Shown piece after piece: positions 50,952 to 60,517 of a stretch of 64,000 nt of DNA. The first letter of the stretch is position 1. Each line of letters begins with the position of its first letter. The position numbers and the translations under genes were made by a program. Below the pieces are notes generated by a model that worked only from the letters and a program-made list of their open reading frames with translations, had not been told where the DNA came from and made no database searches. The DNA is from Herpetosiphon giganteus (GTDB lineage Bacteria; Chloroflexota; Chloroflexia; Chloroflexales; Herpetosiphonaceae): assembly GCF_016907925.1 (NCBI RefSeq), contig NZ_JAFBCZ010000004.1:62001-126000 (forward strand), written 5' to 3'.

Positions 50952-51719
50952 TTATTTGGTGCTTTCTTCGACGGCTTCTTGCAAATACGAAGGTTGGCGC
51001 AATTCGACTGGTTTTTGGGTAACTTTCTTGACCCGCAAGTTGAGCATTTCAACCAAGACCGAGAAGCCCATGGCGAAATAGATATAGCCTTTTGGAATGT
51101 GTTGATCGAAGCCTTCGGCCACCAACGACATACCAATGAGGAGCAAGAAGCTGAGCGCCAACATCTTGACAGTTGGGTGGTTGTTGACGAAATCGCTAAT
51201 TTTACCTGCTGAGAGCAACATCACGCCAACGGCAATAATCACTGCTGCAATCATAATCTGAATATGATCGACCATCCCAACGGCGGTAATTACCGAGTCG
51301 AGCGAGAAGACAATATCCAAAACCAAGATTTGAGCAATTACCGAGTTAAACGATTTAGCTTTAACATTTTGTTCGTGATGCTCGGTACCTTCCAAGCGCT
51401 CGTGAATTTCAAAGGTTGCTTTACCGAGCAGGAACAACCCCCCAGAAATGAGAATTAAGTCGCGGCCTGAGATTGCTTGGCCAAACACGGTAAAGAGCGT
51501 GTTGGTCAGACCCATAACCCATGAAAGCGAGAACAAAAGCCCAATCCGCGTAAATAAGGCCAAGGCCAAACCAACTTGGCGGGCTTTAGCTTGTTGCTCT
51601 TTTGGTAATTTGCCCGATAAGATCGAAATAAAGACAATATTGTCAATCCCTAAGACGATTTCAAGCAGGGTCAAGGTTAATAGGGAAATCCAAGTCTGCG
51701 GGTCAGATAACCATTCCAT
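50952..51719 (-). CDS. TerC-family integral membrane protein
   Basis: The 255-residue protein has seven helices with conserved acidic pairs in LLEIVLGIDNIVFISIL (about 20-36) and LDIVFSLDSVITAVGM. TerC proteins are linked to tellurite resistance and to manganese or calcium homeostasis; the adjacent Ca2+ antiporter fits a cation role. AAGGAG lies nine bases before ATG 51719. The 66-base upstream gap is too short for a long riboswitch. Confidence 0.9.
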   Translation of the reverse strand: MEWLSDPQTWISLLTLTLLEIVLGIDNIVFISILSGKLPKEQQAKARQVGLALALFTRIGLLFSLSWVMGLTNTLFTVFGQAISGRDLILISGGLFLLGKATFEIHERLEGTEHHEQNVKAKSFNSVIAQILVLDIVFSLDSVITAVGMVDHIQIMIAAVIIAVGVMLLSAGKISDFVNNHPTVKMLALSFLLLIGMSLVAEGFDQHIPKGYIYFAMGFSVLVEMLNLRVKKVTQKPVELRQPSYLQEAVEESTK

Positions 51720-51803
51720 ACAGGTGCGCTCCTTCAATTAGCGAAAACGGATTCTTCCAAATTGTATGCAATCATGCTGCAATGTAAAGGGTATAATTTC
51801 TTT

Positions 51804-53615
51804 ATGACACGAACACATGCTTCAATCGATTGGCTGGCCAGCCTGCCAACTAGCGAACGCCATGTATTGGCGCATTTGTGGCAGGTTGCCGATGCCGCTG
51901 AGCTTGGTCAACCAGCGTCAATTCAAGCCGTGGTGGCGCGGTTATCCAGCGCTGAACGTTCGGCGTTGGATCGAGTGATCGCTGCTGGTGGTAAGCTAGC
52001 GGCCAAAACGCTTGAACGTGAGTATGGCAAAATTCGCTCACATCGTGATATTGTCACTCCTCGGGCCTATCTCTTGGCCCTGCATGGTCAAGCTTCAGTG
52101 CTTGAGCGCTTGTATGTTTTGGGCTTAATTCAGCCGCTCAAAGCTGTAGACGGCGAGTATTACGTGATTTTTAGCGATTGGTTGCAAGCTTTGCCAGCAG
52201 TTTCGGCCCCAAATTTGCCAATATGGCACGAATATGCCAGACCAAGCACGTGGGTCGAGGCTGATCGCAGCCAAACTGAAAGCGTGCTGACTACAGTTTT
52301 GGCTGTGTGTTATCAGCAAGCGCTGAAACTGACGCGCCAATTACAGCTTGAACGGGAAGGCTTACGGCTAATCTGTCAACGCATAGCAGTTTCTACGCCA
52401 ACAAGTGAACGTCAATTTGGCCAATTAGCTTGGATTCGCAGCTGTGCGCTTGAAGCTGGCTTGTTGCAAATCAATAATCAACAATTGCAACTCGCCGGAA
52501 ATCCGTTGCATTGGCTTGAAGCCAGCCCCAAACAACGGCTTGAGCAGCTATTCAATGGCTGGCTTGGCAGCGATTTTGATGAATTCAGCCTCACTGAACT
52601 GCAAATCCAAGCCCAATTCGATCTGCAAAACGCTCGCCAACAGCTTTGGCAATGCTTACAAACTGCGCCAAGCGATCAATGGTTAGGCTTTGATGATTTG
52701 CTGGCACAGATGCAGGCAAGCTATCCAGAACTTTTGCGCAGCGATTTTGAGCAACCGAACATTGAAAATCAGCATGGCGAGCAGTTGAATGGTTGGCAAC
52801 ATTGGCACGAAGTCGAAGGCGCATGGATTACCGCCGCCTGCCAAGGGCCATTGTTCTGGCTGGGCTTGCTTGACATCGATCAAATGAAGCATCCGCAGGC
52901 CTTGCGGCTGACCCAATGGGCGAGTCATTTGCTGCATGCTGGGCATGAGCCAAGCCAATTTGCAGGCCAACTTCAGCTTGCCAGCGATGGCTTAATTCGG
53001 GTTCCGCCAAGCGTCGAGCCATTGCCACGCTTTCAAATTCAACGGATTACCGAGTGGCAATCGACTGATACGCATGGCACAATGATTGTTCGATTAACCG
53101 CCCATTCGTATAGCCAAGCCTTGCAACGTGGCATTCAGGCCAGTCAAATGCAGGCATTTTTGCAGCGCTGGTGCGATCGGCCTGTGCCGCACGATTTGCA
53201 AACGCTGTTTGAGCAATGGCAAAGCGACCGCAGCCAATTATTAGCCCGCCCAGCCTTGTTACTTGAGGCCAGCGAACCAAGTTTGCTCAGCGAGATTGCC
53301 AATTTGCCAAATTTACCGCCCTATGCTGAGCTTAATGAGCAACTCTGGGAGTTTGAATTAGCTGATGCGGCGGCGATGACGCTCACATTGCACGAGGCTG
53401 GCTATGCGCTCAATCAAGTTAGCGAGTTTGATCAACGGATTAGTGACCACGATCTTAAGCAGCTGCTCACCGCCGTTATGACGGTGCAGCGCTTGGCCCC
53501 AAGTTTGGTCAGCGAAGCCTTGATCGAGCGCGTGCTCCGGGCCTTGCCCAGCAGCGAACGCCAGCAGCTAAAAACCAACGTTAAACAATGGCTACAGATC
53601 ATTAACCGAAGCTAG
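51804..53615 (+). CDS. Helicase-associated (Helicase_C_3-like) domain protein
   Basis: The 603-residue protein has no Walker motifs. Its C-terminal part (about 405-480: [17 protein letters not shown], then [36 protein letters not shown]) matches the helicase-associated domain found fused to XPB-like helicases and in stand-alone proteins. The N-terminal 350 residues are helical, with winged-helix-like stretches. A DNA-repair or regulatory role is inferred from the domain only. A TATAAT box ends six bases before the ATG, so transcription may begin close to the start codon. recO follows by 11 bases. Confidence 0.65.
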   Translation: MTRTHASIDWLASLPTSERHVLAHLWQVADAAELGQPASIQAVVARLSSAERSALDRVIAAGGKLAAKTLEREYGKIRSHRDIVTPRAYLLALHGQASVLERLYVLGLIQPLKAVDGEYYVIFSDWLQALPAVSAPNLPIWHEYARPSTWVEADRSQTESVLTTVLAVCYQQALKLTRQLQLEREGLRLICQRIAVSTPTSERQFGQLAWIRSCALEAGLLQINNQQLQLAGNPLHWLEASPKQRLEQLFNGWLGSDFDEFSLTELQIQAQFDLQNARQQLWQCLQTAPSDQWLGFDDLLAQMQASYPELLRSDFEQPNIENQHGEQLNGWQHWHEVEGAWITAACQGPLFWLGLLDIDQMKHPQALRLTQWASHLLHAGHEPSQFAGQLQLASDGLIRVPPSVEPLPRFQIQRITEWQSTDTHGTMIVRLTAHSYSQALQRGIQASQMQAFLQRWCDRPVPHDLQTLFEQWQSDRSQLLARPALLLEASEPSLLSEIANLPNLPPYAELNEQLWEFELADAAAMTLTLHEAGYALNQVSEFDQRISDHDLKQLLTAVMTVQRLAPSLVSEALIERVLRALPSSERQQLKTNVKQWLQIINRS

Positions 53616-53626
53616 AAGGAGCCAGC

Positions 53627-54388
53627 ATGCGCGACCGATTATATACCACCGAGGCGCTGATTATTCGCCGCTCCGATGTTGGCGAGGCCGATCGAATTTT
53701 GACGATCTACACGCCGCAATATGGCAAGCTCAGCGTCACCGCGCGCGGCGTGCGCAAAATGACCAGCAAGCTGGCTGGCCATTTAGAGCTATTTATTCAT
53801 ACCCGCTTGCAATTAGCCAAAGGCCGATCGTTCGATGTTGTGACCGAAAGTCGGGTTGTGCAGCCGTTTCGCAGCCTGCGCGAAGATCTTTCGCGCATCA
53901 GCCAAGGCTATTATGTGGCCGAATTGCTCGACCAAATGACCGCCGACGAGAGCGATAATCCGGCGCTGTTTCGGCTCACATGCGAAACCCTGGCGGCGCT
54001 TGATGTGTTGGATGAAGTTGTGCGCCGCGATGTCATTTTGCGGTATTATGAATTACACACGCTGATTCTTTCGGGCTACCGCCCACACCTATTTCACTGT
54101 GCCAACTGTGAGCGCGAGCTTAGCCCAGAGGCCGATCGCTATAGCCCAATCACTGGAGGTGTTTTATGTCAACAATGTTCCAGCAGCGAGCCACGAACAT
54201 TGCCGATCAATCTCAATACCTTCAAATTCTTACGCTACTTGGCGCGCATGCCTTTAGAGACCGTCGCCAGCCTTGCGCCAGCACCAGCAACCGTGCATGA
54301 AGCGCGAGCAGTATTGAAAGCTTCATTGAACCAAGTTTTAGAGCGTGAGCTAAAATCGACCCAATTTCTCAATTTAGTGCGTGGTTGA
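53627..54388 (+). CDS. recO: DNA repair protein RecO
   Basis: A 253-residue RecO with the N-terminal OB fold ([39 protein letters not shown]), a helical C-terminal domain and a zinc site CANC...CQQC (about 155-182). RecO anneals ssDNA and loads RecA with RecR. AAGGAG lies before the ATG. The tight spacing to the helicase-associated gene suggests a two-gene repair unit. Confidence 0.93.
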   Translation: MRDRLYTTEALIIRRSDVGEADRILTIYTPQYGKLSVTARGVRKMTSKLAGHLELFIHTRLQLAKGRSFDVVTESRVVQPFRSLREDLSRISQGYYVAELLDQMTADESDNPALFRLTCETLAALDVLDEVVRRDVILRYYELHTLILSGYRPHLFHCANCERELSPEADRYSPITGGVLCQQCSSSEPRTLPINLNTFKFLRYLARMPLETVASLAPAPATVHEARAVLKASLNQVLERELKSTQFLNLVRG

Positions 54389-54443
54389 CAAGCCTATAGC
54401 TTACCACTACACTAGCCGCGATTCCCCTAAAGGAGCACAACCA

Positions 54444-55127
54444 ATGAGCTATGTTGAGCAACTCTTAGCTGAAAACGAAGATATTAAATATGAAGCCCAT
54501 CAGCATCCGTTCGTTTTCTTGGGACGCATTGGCTTTGAAGTCGTTGTGATGGCAATTATGGTTGCCGCGATTTTTTTTATTACTAGGCTTGAGAGCGACA
54601 AATGGCAAGCGATTCAACCATATGTGCAAGTGATTTTAATTGCAATTATTTTGCTCATTTTGGCGAGTGCTGTCATTGATTTTCTGCGTTGGCGCAATGA
54701 GAAGTTTTTATTAACCGATCGGCGGGTGATTCATCTCCGAGGCATTATTAATAAAGCGAGCCTCGACTCATCGCTCGATAAAATTAACGATGTGCAAATG
54801 CGCCAAACATTTATGGGTCGGATGTTTAATTATGGCGATCTTGAAGTTCAAACTGCCAATGAAAACAGTGATAACTTCTTCGCATTTATTCGTGCGCCAC
54901 TTGAATTTAAACGCGCCATGTTGAATGCAAAAGAAGAACACGACCGCGAACCAGCGATGTATATGCAATCGGTCAATGCCTATAAAAATTTTGTGCCACC
55001 GTATCAACGCCCGAACGATAATGATGTTGAAGAATTGTTGCTGCGCTTAAACGATCTGCGGCAGAAAAATTTAATTACTGATGCAGATTTTGAAGCCAAA
55101 AAACGCGAAATTCTCAGTCGGATATAA
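54444..55127 (+). CDS. Bacterial PH domain membrane protein with SHOCT tail
   Basis: The 227-residue protein has two membrane helices (about 30-48 and 61-82). A bacterial pleckstrin-homology (YdbS/DUF304) domain follows, with RNEKFLLTDRRVIHLRGIINK and LDKINDVQMRQTFMGRMFNYGDLEVQTA. A C-terminal SHOCT-like helix pair ends it (LLLRLNDLRQKNLITDADFEAKKREIL). Function unknown; SHOCT pieces often guide oligomerisation. AAGGAG before ATG 54444 decides the start over an in-frame TTG that overlaps recO. Confidence 0.85.
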   Translation: MSYVEQLLAENEDIKYEAHQHPFVFLGRIGFEVVVMAIMVAAIFFITRLESDKWQAIQPYVQVILIAIILLILASAVIDFLRWRNEKFLLTDRRVIHLRGIINKASLDSSLDKINDVQMRQTFMGRMFNYGDLEVQTANENSDNFFAFIRAPLEFKRAMLNAKEEHDREPAMYMQSVNAYKNFVPPYQRPNDNDVEELLLRLNDLRQKNLITDADFEAKKREILSRI

Positions 55128-55175
55128 TGCCTGCGGCCATAGCAATGTGGCTATTGTTGCAAAGGATTTCAATTC

Positions 55176-56021
55176 ATGACCACCAATCGCACCCAAGCAA
55201 TCGATGGCGCGGTCGCTGCCATTCGTCGTTATACCGATCGTGTGCCCCAAGTGGGAATTATCCTTGGCTCTGGCTTGAGCCAACTGGTTGACCATATTCA
55301 AAATCCGGTTGTCGTCTCCTACAGCGATATTCCAGGCTTTGCGCCTTCGGCAGTGCCCGGCCATCGCGGCGAACTGGTGTTGGGCGAGCTGGGCGGGGTT
55401 TCAGTGCTGGCTATGCGCGGGCGCTTTCACTTCTACGAAGGCTATGGCATGGATGAAGTGACCTTGCCAGTGCATGTGATGCGCGCCTTGGGAGCCGATA
55501 CGCTGATTGTGACCAACGCTGCTGGTGGCTTGAATGCCAATTGGCAGGTTGGCGATTTAATGCGGATTGCTGATCATATCTTTTTACCAGGCATGGCTGG
55601 TTTTCACCCGTTGCGCGGCCACAACGACGATACGCTTGGCCCACGCTTCCCAGCAATGCTCAATGCCTATGATGCAGAATTAGGTGCGATGGCCAAAGTT
55701 GCCGCCGAACGGGCTGGGGCAACCTTGCGCGAAGGCGTATATGCAATGTTGGCAGGGCCTTCGTTTGAAACTGGCGCTGAAATGAACTATCTGCGCGGAA
55801 TTGGCGTTGATGCAGTTGGGATGTCGACCGCGCCGGAAGCAATTGTGGCCCGCTATCGTGGCATGCGCGTCTTGGGCATTTCGCTAATCACCAACATTGC
55901 CCACCCCGACGCGCCACCAGCCAACCACGAGGAAGTGTTGGAAGCAGGCGAAACCGCCAAGCCCATGTTTAGCGCATTAATTAGCGATGTGCTGAGCCAA
56001 ATTGCGGCCTATGGCAAATAG
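55176..56021 (+). CDS. punA: Purine nucleoside phosphorylase (trimeric type)
   Basis: Cleaves inosine, guanosine and deoxy forms to base and ribose-1-phosphate. The 281-residue protein has the phosphate loop IILGSGLSQL, MRGRFHFYEGYGM, TNAAGGLN, AGPSFETGAEM (purine Glu) and GMSTAPEAIVAR with the base-binding loop SLITNIAHP. Length and motifs fit PNP type I. AAAGG lies before the ATG. The CAP-domain gene overlaps its end by 11 bases. Confidence 0.92.
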   Translation: MTTNRTQAIDGAVAAIRRYTDRVPQVGIILGSGLSQLVDHIQNPVVVSYSDIPGFAPSAVPGHRGELVLGELGGVSVLAMRGRFHFYEGYGMDEVTLPVHVMRALGADTLIVTNAAGGLNANWQVGDLMRIADHIFLPGMAGFHPLRGHNDDTLGPRFPAMLNAYDAELGAMAKVAAERAGATLREGVYAMLAGPSFETGAEMNYLRGIGVDAVGMSTAPEAIVARYRGMRVLGISLITNIAHPDAPPANHEEVLEAGETAKPMFSALISDVLSQIAAYGK

Positions 56022-56703
56022 TCTACGTGGCCTTGGCTTAGTGCTGTTTGGCCTCGTGCTTGGCGTGATCATTGGGGTGTGGTGGGTTGCACCACGCCTC
56101 AATGGAACGGTGATTCGCTTTGAGAGCGCTACCAACCCAACTGCCAGCCCGAGTGTATTACCAACTCTCGCCAGCATTACACCCGCTTCAACCGCAACCA
56201 CAACCAGCTCAGAAACCACAACCCCAAGCGTCGCAGCCAGTGCCACCAGCCAAGCCAGCCCAACTACCGCGCCCACCATCCAAGTGACCGCTAGCCTTAC
56301 CAGTTCTGGTGATCTCAAACTCGATGTCTTGCTGGCAGTTAATCGCGAACGCCAAAAAACCGATTGTGTGGCCTTGGTGTTTGAGCCACGCTTGCAAAGT
56401 ATCGCCCAAGCCCATGCCGACGACATGGCCCAACATCAAAAGATCGATCACGTCAGCAGCGATGGCCGCACCTATAGCGAGCGGCTTGAGCAAGCAGGCT
56501 ACCAATTTATTCGGCGCGGCGAAAATATTTCTGCATGGTTTGCAACGCCAGCAGAAGTAGTGGCCCAATGGATGGATGAGCCAGTGGATGGCCCGCATCG
56601 CGCTAATATTACCAATTGTGCCTATCGCCATGTTGGCATTGGCCTTGCCTACGCTGAAGATCGCCCATATTGGGTGCTTGACATGGCCGAACCAAAACCT
56701 TAA
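56011..56703 (+). CDS. CAP/SCP domain secreted protein
   Basis: The 230-residue protein has an N-terminal anchor (about 8-27), a Ser/Thr/Pro linker (about 40-95) and a CAP domain (about 100-228). The domain has LLAVNRERQKTDC, IAQAHADDMAQHQKIDHVSSDGRTYSERLEQAGY, RRGENISAW and HRANITNCAYRHVGIG, giving the two His and two acidic residues of the CAP cavity. Bacterial CAP proteins act at the cell surface; activity is unclear. The ATG at 56011 overlaps the PNP stop. Confidence 0.87.
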   Translation: MANSLRGLGLVLFGLVLGVIIGVWWVAPRLNGTVIRFESATNPTASPSVLPTLASITPASTATTTSSETTTPSVAASATSQASPTTAPTIQVTASLTSSGDLKLDVLLAVNRERQKTDCVALVFEPRLQSIAQAHADDMAQHQKIDHVSSDGRTYSERLEQAGYQFIRRGENISAWFATPAEVVAQWMDEPVDGPHRANITNCAYRHVGIGLAYAEDRPYWVLDMAEPKP

Positions 56704-56712
56704 GCTATTTTT

Positions 56713-58236
56713 ATGTTAAGTGTATTTGAGCATATTATTCAGCCAATGCTCTGGGGCGTTGGCAGCTATGCAGGGTTGCGGCTGTTAATTCGACTTGGGC
56801 GGCGGTTTGGGTTGATCAGCGGCTTGAACATGCTTGGTCAATTTTTGGCGCTCAGCGCTGCTGGCCTCGTTGGTTTATGGTCGGATCAACAGCTTGAACA
56901 CTGGCCGCTGCTCACCAAAATTCTGCAAACAATCGTTACCGTTTCAATTATTGCTGTAATTTTGCATATTGGCGACCAACTGCTCGTGCGGCGTTTGGCT
57001 GCCAATGGTCGGCCCAATGCTATTCCACGCTTGATGCGCGACATTGCGCGCGGCTTTGTGCTGCTCATGACGTTGCTGATTTGTATTGGTCACTTCTTCC
57101 AAGTGCAAATTGGCACCGTGCTACTCAGCTCAACCGTTTTTACTGCCGTGGTTGGGCTAGCGCTGCAAGATTTGCTCAAAAATGTGATTGCGGGCATCGC
57201 ACTGCAAATGGAACGGCCTTTTATACCTGGCGATTGGATTTTTATCGATGCTCAAACTGGTTATGGCCGCGTTTTGGAAATGAGCTGGCGGGCGATTCGG
57301 GTCAAGCCGCGTGATGGTCAAGTGGTCGTCATCCCCAACACGATTATTGCCCAACAACAAATTATCAATATGAGCGCAACTGGTTTGCCAGTCGCCATGC
57401 GGGTTGCGGTTACTGTCGATTGTATGCACCCGCCGATGATGGTGCGCGAACTGTTGAAAGAGGCAGTGCTTTCGAGCCGTGGCGTTGTTGCCCAACCAGA
57501 GCCGTTTGTGTTTGTGCGCAACTACACCGCCTTTTCGACAACTTACGAAGTTAAATGTTGGATCAGCAACTATGATGATTTTCCGCAGTTGCAAGGCGAT
57601 GCGCTCAGCCGGATTTGGTATGTTTTTCAGCGTCAAGGCATTCATTTTGCCTCAAATGAAATGGTGCTGACCCGCCCAGAACAGGCTAGTCGCCAACGGC
57701 GGCTTGATTACACGCCTGAACAAATTTTCGATCGCCTGCGCCGCATCAAGCTGCTTGATGGAATGCACGAACAAGAATTACGCTTTTTAGCCGAGCATGT
57801 GGAAATTCGCTTATTTGAGCGAGGCGAAATTTTGGCCCATCAAGGCCGCCATGAACATATTTTGTATGCGATTACGCGCGGCAAAGTGCGTGTCGAAGTT
57901 GCCCACGATGATCAGCCGCCACTTGTGGTTTCGCATTTAGGGGCTGGTGATGTGTTTGGCGAACGTGGCATGTTAATGGATGAGCCACGTTCGGCCAGCG
58001 TCATTGCCGAAGAAGATACGCGCACGATTGTGATTGAACGCCACGATTTAGCGCCGTTGTATGCCAAAAATCCATCGTTAGCCGAACGCTTGGGCGTGAT
58101 GGTTGCCGAGCGCCAACAAGCAACCCACAATTATCTTGAGCAGCAGCGCTCGGTTAACCAAAGCGCTACGCCCTCACCAGCCGCTCGCTCAATCACCGAG
58201 CGCATTCGCGATGTGCTCATCGATTTGAGTAAATAG
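56713..58236 (+). CDS. MscS-type channel fused to a cyclic-nucleotide-binding domain
   Basis: The 507-residue protein has four or five N-terminal helices, the MscS pore and beta domain (STVFTAVVGLALQDLLKNVIAGIALQMERPFIPGDWI, about 134-170) and a C-terminal CNB domain (about 345-460). The CNB domain has the phosphate cassette FGERGMLMDEPRSASVIA. This is the layout of bacterial cyclic-nucleotide-gated MscS-like channels, which often respond to cyclic nucleotides more than tension. The cassette keeps the Arg that contacts the phosphate. It lies nine bases after the CAP gene. The stop abuts the convergent HIT gene. Confidence 0.9.
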   Translation: MLSVFEHIIQPMLWGVGSYAGLRLLIRLGRRFGLISGLNMLGQFLALSAAGLVGLWSDQQLEHWPLLTKILQTIVTVSIIAVILHIGDQLLVRRLAANGRPNAIPRLMRDIARGFVLLMTLLICIGHFFQVQIGTVLLSSTVFTAVVGLALQDLLKNVIAGIALQMERPFIPGDWIFIDAQTGYGRVLEMSWRAIRVKPRDGQVVVIPNTIIAQQQIINMSATGLPVAMRVAVTVDCMHPPMMVRELLKEAVLSSRGVVAQPEPFVFVRNYTAFSTTYEVKCWISNYDDFPQLQGDALSRIWYVFQRQGIHFASNEMVLTRPEQASRQRRLDYTPEQIFDRLRRIKLLDGMHEQELRFLAEHVEIRLFERGEILAHQGRHEHILYAITRGKVRVEVAHDDQPPLVVSHLGAGDVFGERGMLMDEPRSASVIAEEDTRTIVIERHDLAPLYAKNPSLAERLGVMVAERQQATHNYLEQQRSVNQSATPSPAARSITERIRDVLIDLSK

Positions 58237-58725
58237 TTATAACGCTTGAAAATGGCCAACTAAGGCGGCGTAGGTATCATCCATGGCTTCGGGAATCAGC
58301 TTCACGCCGCCAATTAATGGCATAAAGTTGGTATCGCCGTTCCAGCGTGGCACGATATGCATATGCAAATGTTCGTCGATGCCTGCGCCTGCTGGGCGGC
58401 CCAAATTCATGCCCAAATTGTAGCCATGTGGATTCATCACCGTGCTCAAAATTGCCGCTGAGCGCTGCGTCAAATGCATAATTTCGGCGGCAGTTGTAGC
58501 TGGTAGATTGGCAAAATCATTGGTATGGGCATAGGGCACAATCATCAAATGGCCTGGATTATAGGGATACAAATTCATCAGCACATAGCTAAATTGGCCC
58601 CGATAGAGCACATGATTTGCAGGATCATTTGATTCTTCGTGCTTGACGCACAAGACACAGCCTGCATCCTTGGGCGTTTCGCCTTTGACAAACTGCCCGC
58701 GCCATGGTGTCCATTTGATCTCCAT
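58237..58725 (-). CDS. HIT-family nucleotide hydrolase
   Basis: The 162-residue protein has the histidine triad in EHLHMHIVPRW (about 121-131). An N-terminal C-x-x-C pair (AGCVLCVKHEESND) probably binds zinc. This resembles AP4A-phosphorylase/FHIT-like HIT proteins that cleave dinucleoside polyphosphates or AMP esters. GGAGG before ATG 58725 decides the start. Confidence 0.9.
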   Translation of the reverse strand: MEIKWTPWRGQFVKGETPKDAGCVLCVKHEESNDPANHVLYRGQFSYVLMNLYPYNPGHLMIVPYAHTNDFANLPATTAAEIMHLTQRSAAILSTVMNPHGYNLGMNLGRPAGAGIDEHLHMHIVPRWNGDTNFMPLIGGVKLIPEAMDDTYAALVGHFQAL

Positions 58726-58783
58726 TGCAACCTCCAAAAGCAAAGAACTGCTGCCATTGTAGCCGAGAATTGCTGCTTAAACA

Positions 58784-58814
58784 CCAACCGATCGTCGTTA
58801 TGACGATCGGTTGG
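58784..58814. other. Hairpin after secreted paralog A gene
   Basis: A 13-bp perfect stem CCAACCGATCGTC/GACGATCGGTTGG lies 20 bases beyond the stop. The paralog at 60518 has a related hairpin (60468-60498, one mismatch in the core) at a similar distance, so the element was duplicated with the gene. Confidence 0.7.
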
Positions 58815-58833
58815 GCATGCTTGAAGCAATGTT

Positions 58834-60312
58834 CTATTGAGTTTTGACGATCGGGATAAAGGTTTTATGGTCGAGAACCAGCACTCGTACTGTGATCGGA
58901 TTGCGAGCTTGAGCGCTGCCCCATGCCCAACCGCCGCCAGCAATTGGCACTTCGCCGGTTGCCCCAGCATCAATTTCGATCGTGCCAGGAGCGATGGCGC
59001 GTAAACCAATTTTGCGGCAGTGGGTTGGATGTTCATTAAATTTACATGGCATCGTCAACGGCGGGTCGAATTGTACAGTTCCGGTTGGGCTAAGCGTGAT
59101 GCCAGTATAGGGCACGCCAATATTGACATACTGAATCGTCAGACTGAAGGCCTCGCCAACATTAACCAAGTTGGGAGCACTCAAAATCAGTTCTTTAACA
59201 ATCGGCGTAACCGTCGGGCTGCCACTCGCTGGTGTGTTCGTTGGCGTACCAATACATGGACTAGCACGAAGTGCCAAATTGGTTGGACATGGTGTCGCTT
59301 CTAGATCTGGCGTTCCGGTCGGCGTGAACGTCGGCGTAGGCGTACACGGCGCTTGCGTCACTTGGGGCGCGTGTTGCATTGGCAACGTTGTTGGCGTATA
59401 GCACGGATAACTTGGAAACGTTGGCGTTGCTGTGCGTGTGCCGGTTGGCGTTGGGGTTGGCGTACACGGCGCTTGCGTCACTTGGGGTGCTTGTTGCATT
59501 GGCAACGTTGTTGGCGTATAGCACGGATAACTTGGCAACGTTGGTGTTGCCGTGCGTGTGCCAGTTGGCGTTGGCGTAAACGTTGGCGTAACGCATGGGT
59601 TGCTTGGTGTTTGGGTCAACTGTGGCGCTTGGCGTTGCCCAAGATTTGGTGTTGGCGTGCTGGTTGGCGTAATACATGGATTACTTGGCGTAAAGGTTGG
59701 CGTTGCGTTCGGATCGCTAATTGTGACCACGAGCGGCGCGCGAGCCGAACCCCAGCCCCAATACCAGCCATGATTATACGATTCGCCGGTTGCTGTCGCA
59801 TTAATCACTAACGTTCCAACATTCGTAGCGCGAATGGTAATGCTGCTACAGCCGGTTGGATGCTCGTTATACTTACAGGGCATGGTCAAGGCTGGATCAA
59901 ACTGGGACAACGAGGAATTGTTGAATCCAATGCTGGCATAGGGCATGCCAAGATTGATATACTGGATTGATAGTGTAAAGACTTGGCCAACCACCACTTG
60001 GCTTGGGCCACTCAAAATCAGTTCAGGTTGCACAAAACAGGGATCTGCGGTTGCGGTAATCGTTGGCGTGCCACTTGGTGGCAGCGTCGGAGTTAAATTG
60101 GGAACCCGCGCTTGGCTATTCTCACCCCGTGGAAAACAGCTAGGAGTAGCTGTCGCCGTAGGAGTAACCGTCATTGACGGTACTATAGTACTACCTGATG
60201 GGGTTTGAGTTAATAAGACCTTGGCGCTTGTTAGTGCAGGTTGTTTGGCTATAGCAAAGCCAAATAATACTGCACACAAACTCATTAACAGGGCCAGCCG
60301 CCTGTTGTTCAT
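58834..60312 (-). CDS. Secreted tandem paralog A, two copies of an unrecognised domain
   Basis: The 492-residue protein has a signal peptide (MNNRRLALLMSLCAVLFGFA), a Thr/Pro spacer and a first beta domain (about 98-200). A long TPT linker with Cys follows (about 205-365), then a second beta domain (about 372-478) and a short C-terminal end TFIPIVKTQ. Both domains share ELILS-P, FxLxIQY-N-G-PY, LTMPCK-NEHPT-C and an internal GWxWGSA. Two Cys in PCK and T-x-C probably form a disulfide. The linker contains two copies of a 40-residue unit (120-bp DNA repeat). GAGGAGG precedes the ATG. Family unknown. Confidence 0.7.
   Translation of the reverse strand: MNNRRLALLMSLCAVLFGFAIAKQPALTSAKVLLTQTPSGSTIVPSMTVTPTATATPSCFPRGENSQARVPNLTPTLPPSGTPTITATADPCFVQPELILSGPSQVVVGQVFTLSIQYINLGMPYASIGFNNSSLSQFDPALTMPCKYNEHPTGCSSITIRATNVGTLVINATATGESYNHGWYWGWGSARAPLVVTISDPNATPTFTPSNPCITPTSTPTPNLGQRQAPQLTQTPSNPCVTPTFTPTPTGTRTATPTLPSYPCYTPTTLPMQQAPQVTQAPCTPTPTPTGTRTATPTFPSYPCYTPTTLPMQHAPQVTQAPCTPTPTFTPTGTPDLEATPCPTNLALRASPCIGTPTNTPASGSPTVTPIVKELILSAPNLVNVGEAFSLTIQYVNIGVPYTGITLSPTGTVQFDPPLTMPCKFNEHPTHCRKIGLRAIAPGTIEIDAGATGEVPIAGGGWAWGSAQARNPITVRVLVLDHKTFIPIVKTQ
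59338..59577. repeat. 120-bp tandem repeat inside paralog A
   Basis: Two near-identical 120-bp copies begin at 59338 and 59458 and encode the Cys-Tyr-Thr-Pro-rich linker unit twice. The period is a multiple of three, so the frame is kept. Confidence 0.9.
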
Positions 60313-60319
60313 AGGAGTC

Positions 60320-60430
60320 CTCCTCTATTCGGATAGTAGGTCTAGGCTTTTAGTATTGCCGATGAGAACTACACCCGCTATAGGACAAATGGCCCAAAAA
60401 CTAACCTATCTAGCAATATAGATATTAAAA
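60320..60430 (-). promoter_or_regulatory. Duplicated upstream region, copy for paralog A
   Basis: About 105 bases are nearly identical to 61775-61885 ahead of paralog B. Both contain AGTAGGTCTAGGCTTTTAG, GGACAAATGGCCCAAAAA and an outer inverted repeat of the form CTATCTA-(5-6)-TAGAT. They include a CAATACT -10-like element on the minus strand. Confidence 0.7.
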
Positions 60431-60467
60431 ACGTATTAATAACACCCGAAATATAGCTTGTTAAATG

Positions 60468-60498
60468 CCAACCGATCGCCATAACGACGATCGATTGG
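60468..60498. other. Hairpin after secreted paralog B gene
   Basis: CCAACCGATCGCC pairs with GACGATCGATTGG across a five-base loop. One mismatch interrupts the core and one lies at the loop end, and the stop codon of paralog B lies 19 bases away. It matches the hairpin at 58784 in position and sequence. Confidence 0.6.
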
Positions 60499-60517
60499 CC
60501 ATGCCTGAATCAACGAA

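Noticed and set aside
50838-51790. yybP-ykoY manganese riboswitch near the TerC and antiporter genes
   Set aside because: The gap before TerC is only 66 bases to its promoter region, and the hairpin before the antiporter lacks the conserved riboswitch core.
59261-59811. Other-frame open frames within the secreted paralog A
   Set aside because: They arise from the repetitive TPT linker DNA and have no start signals.
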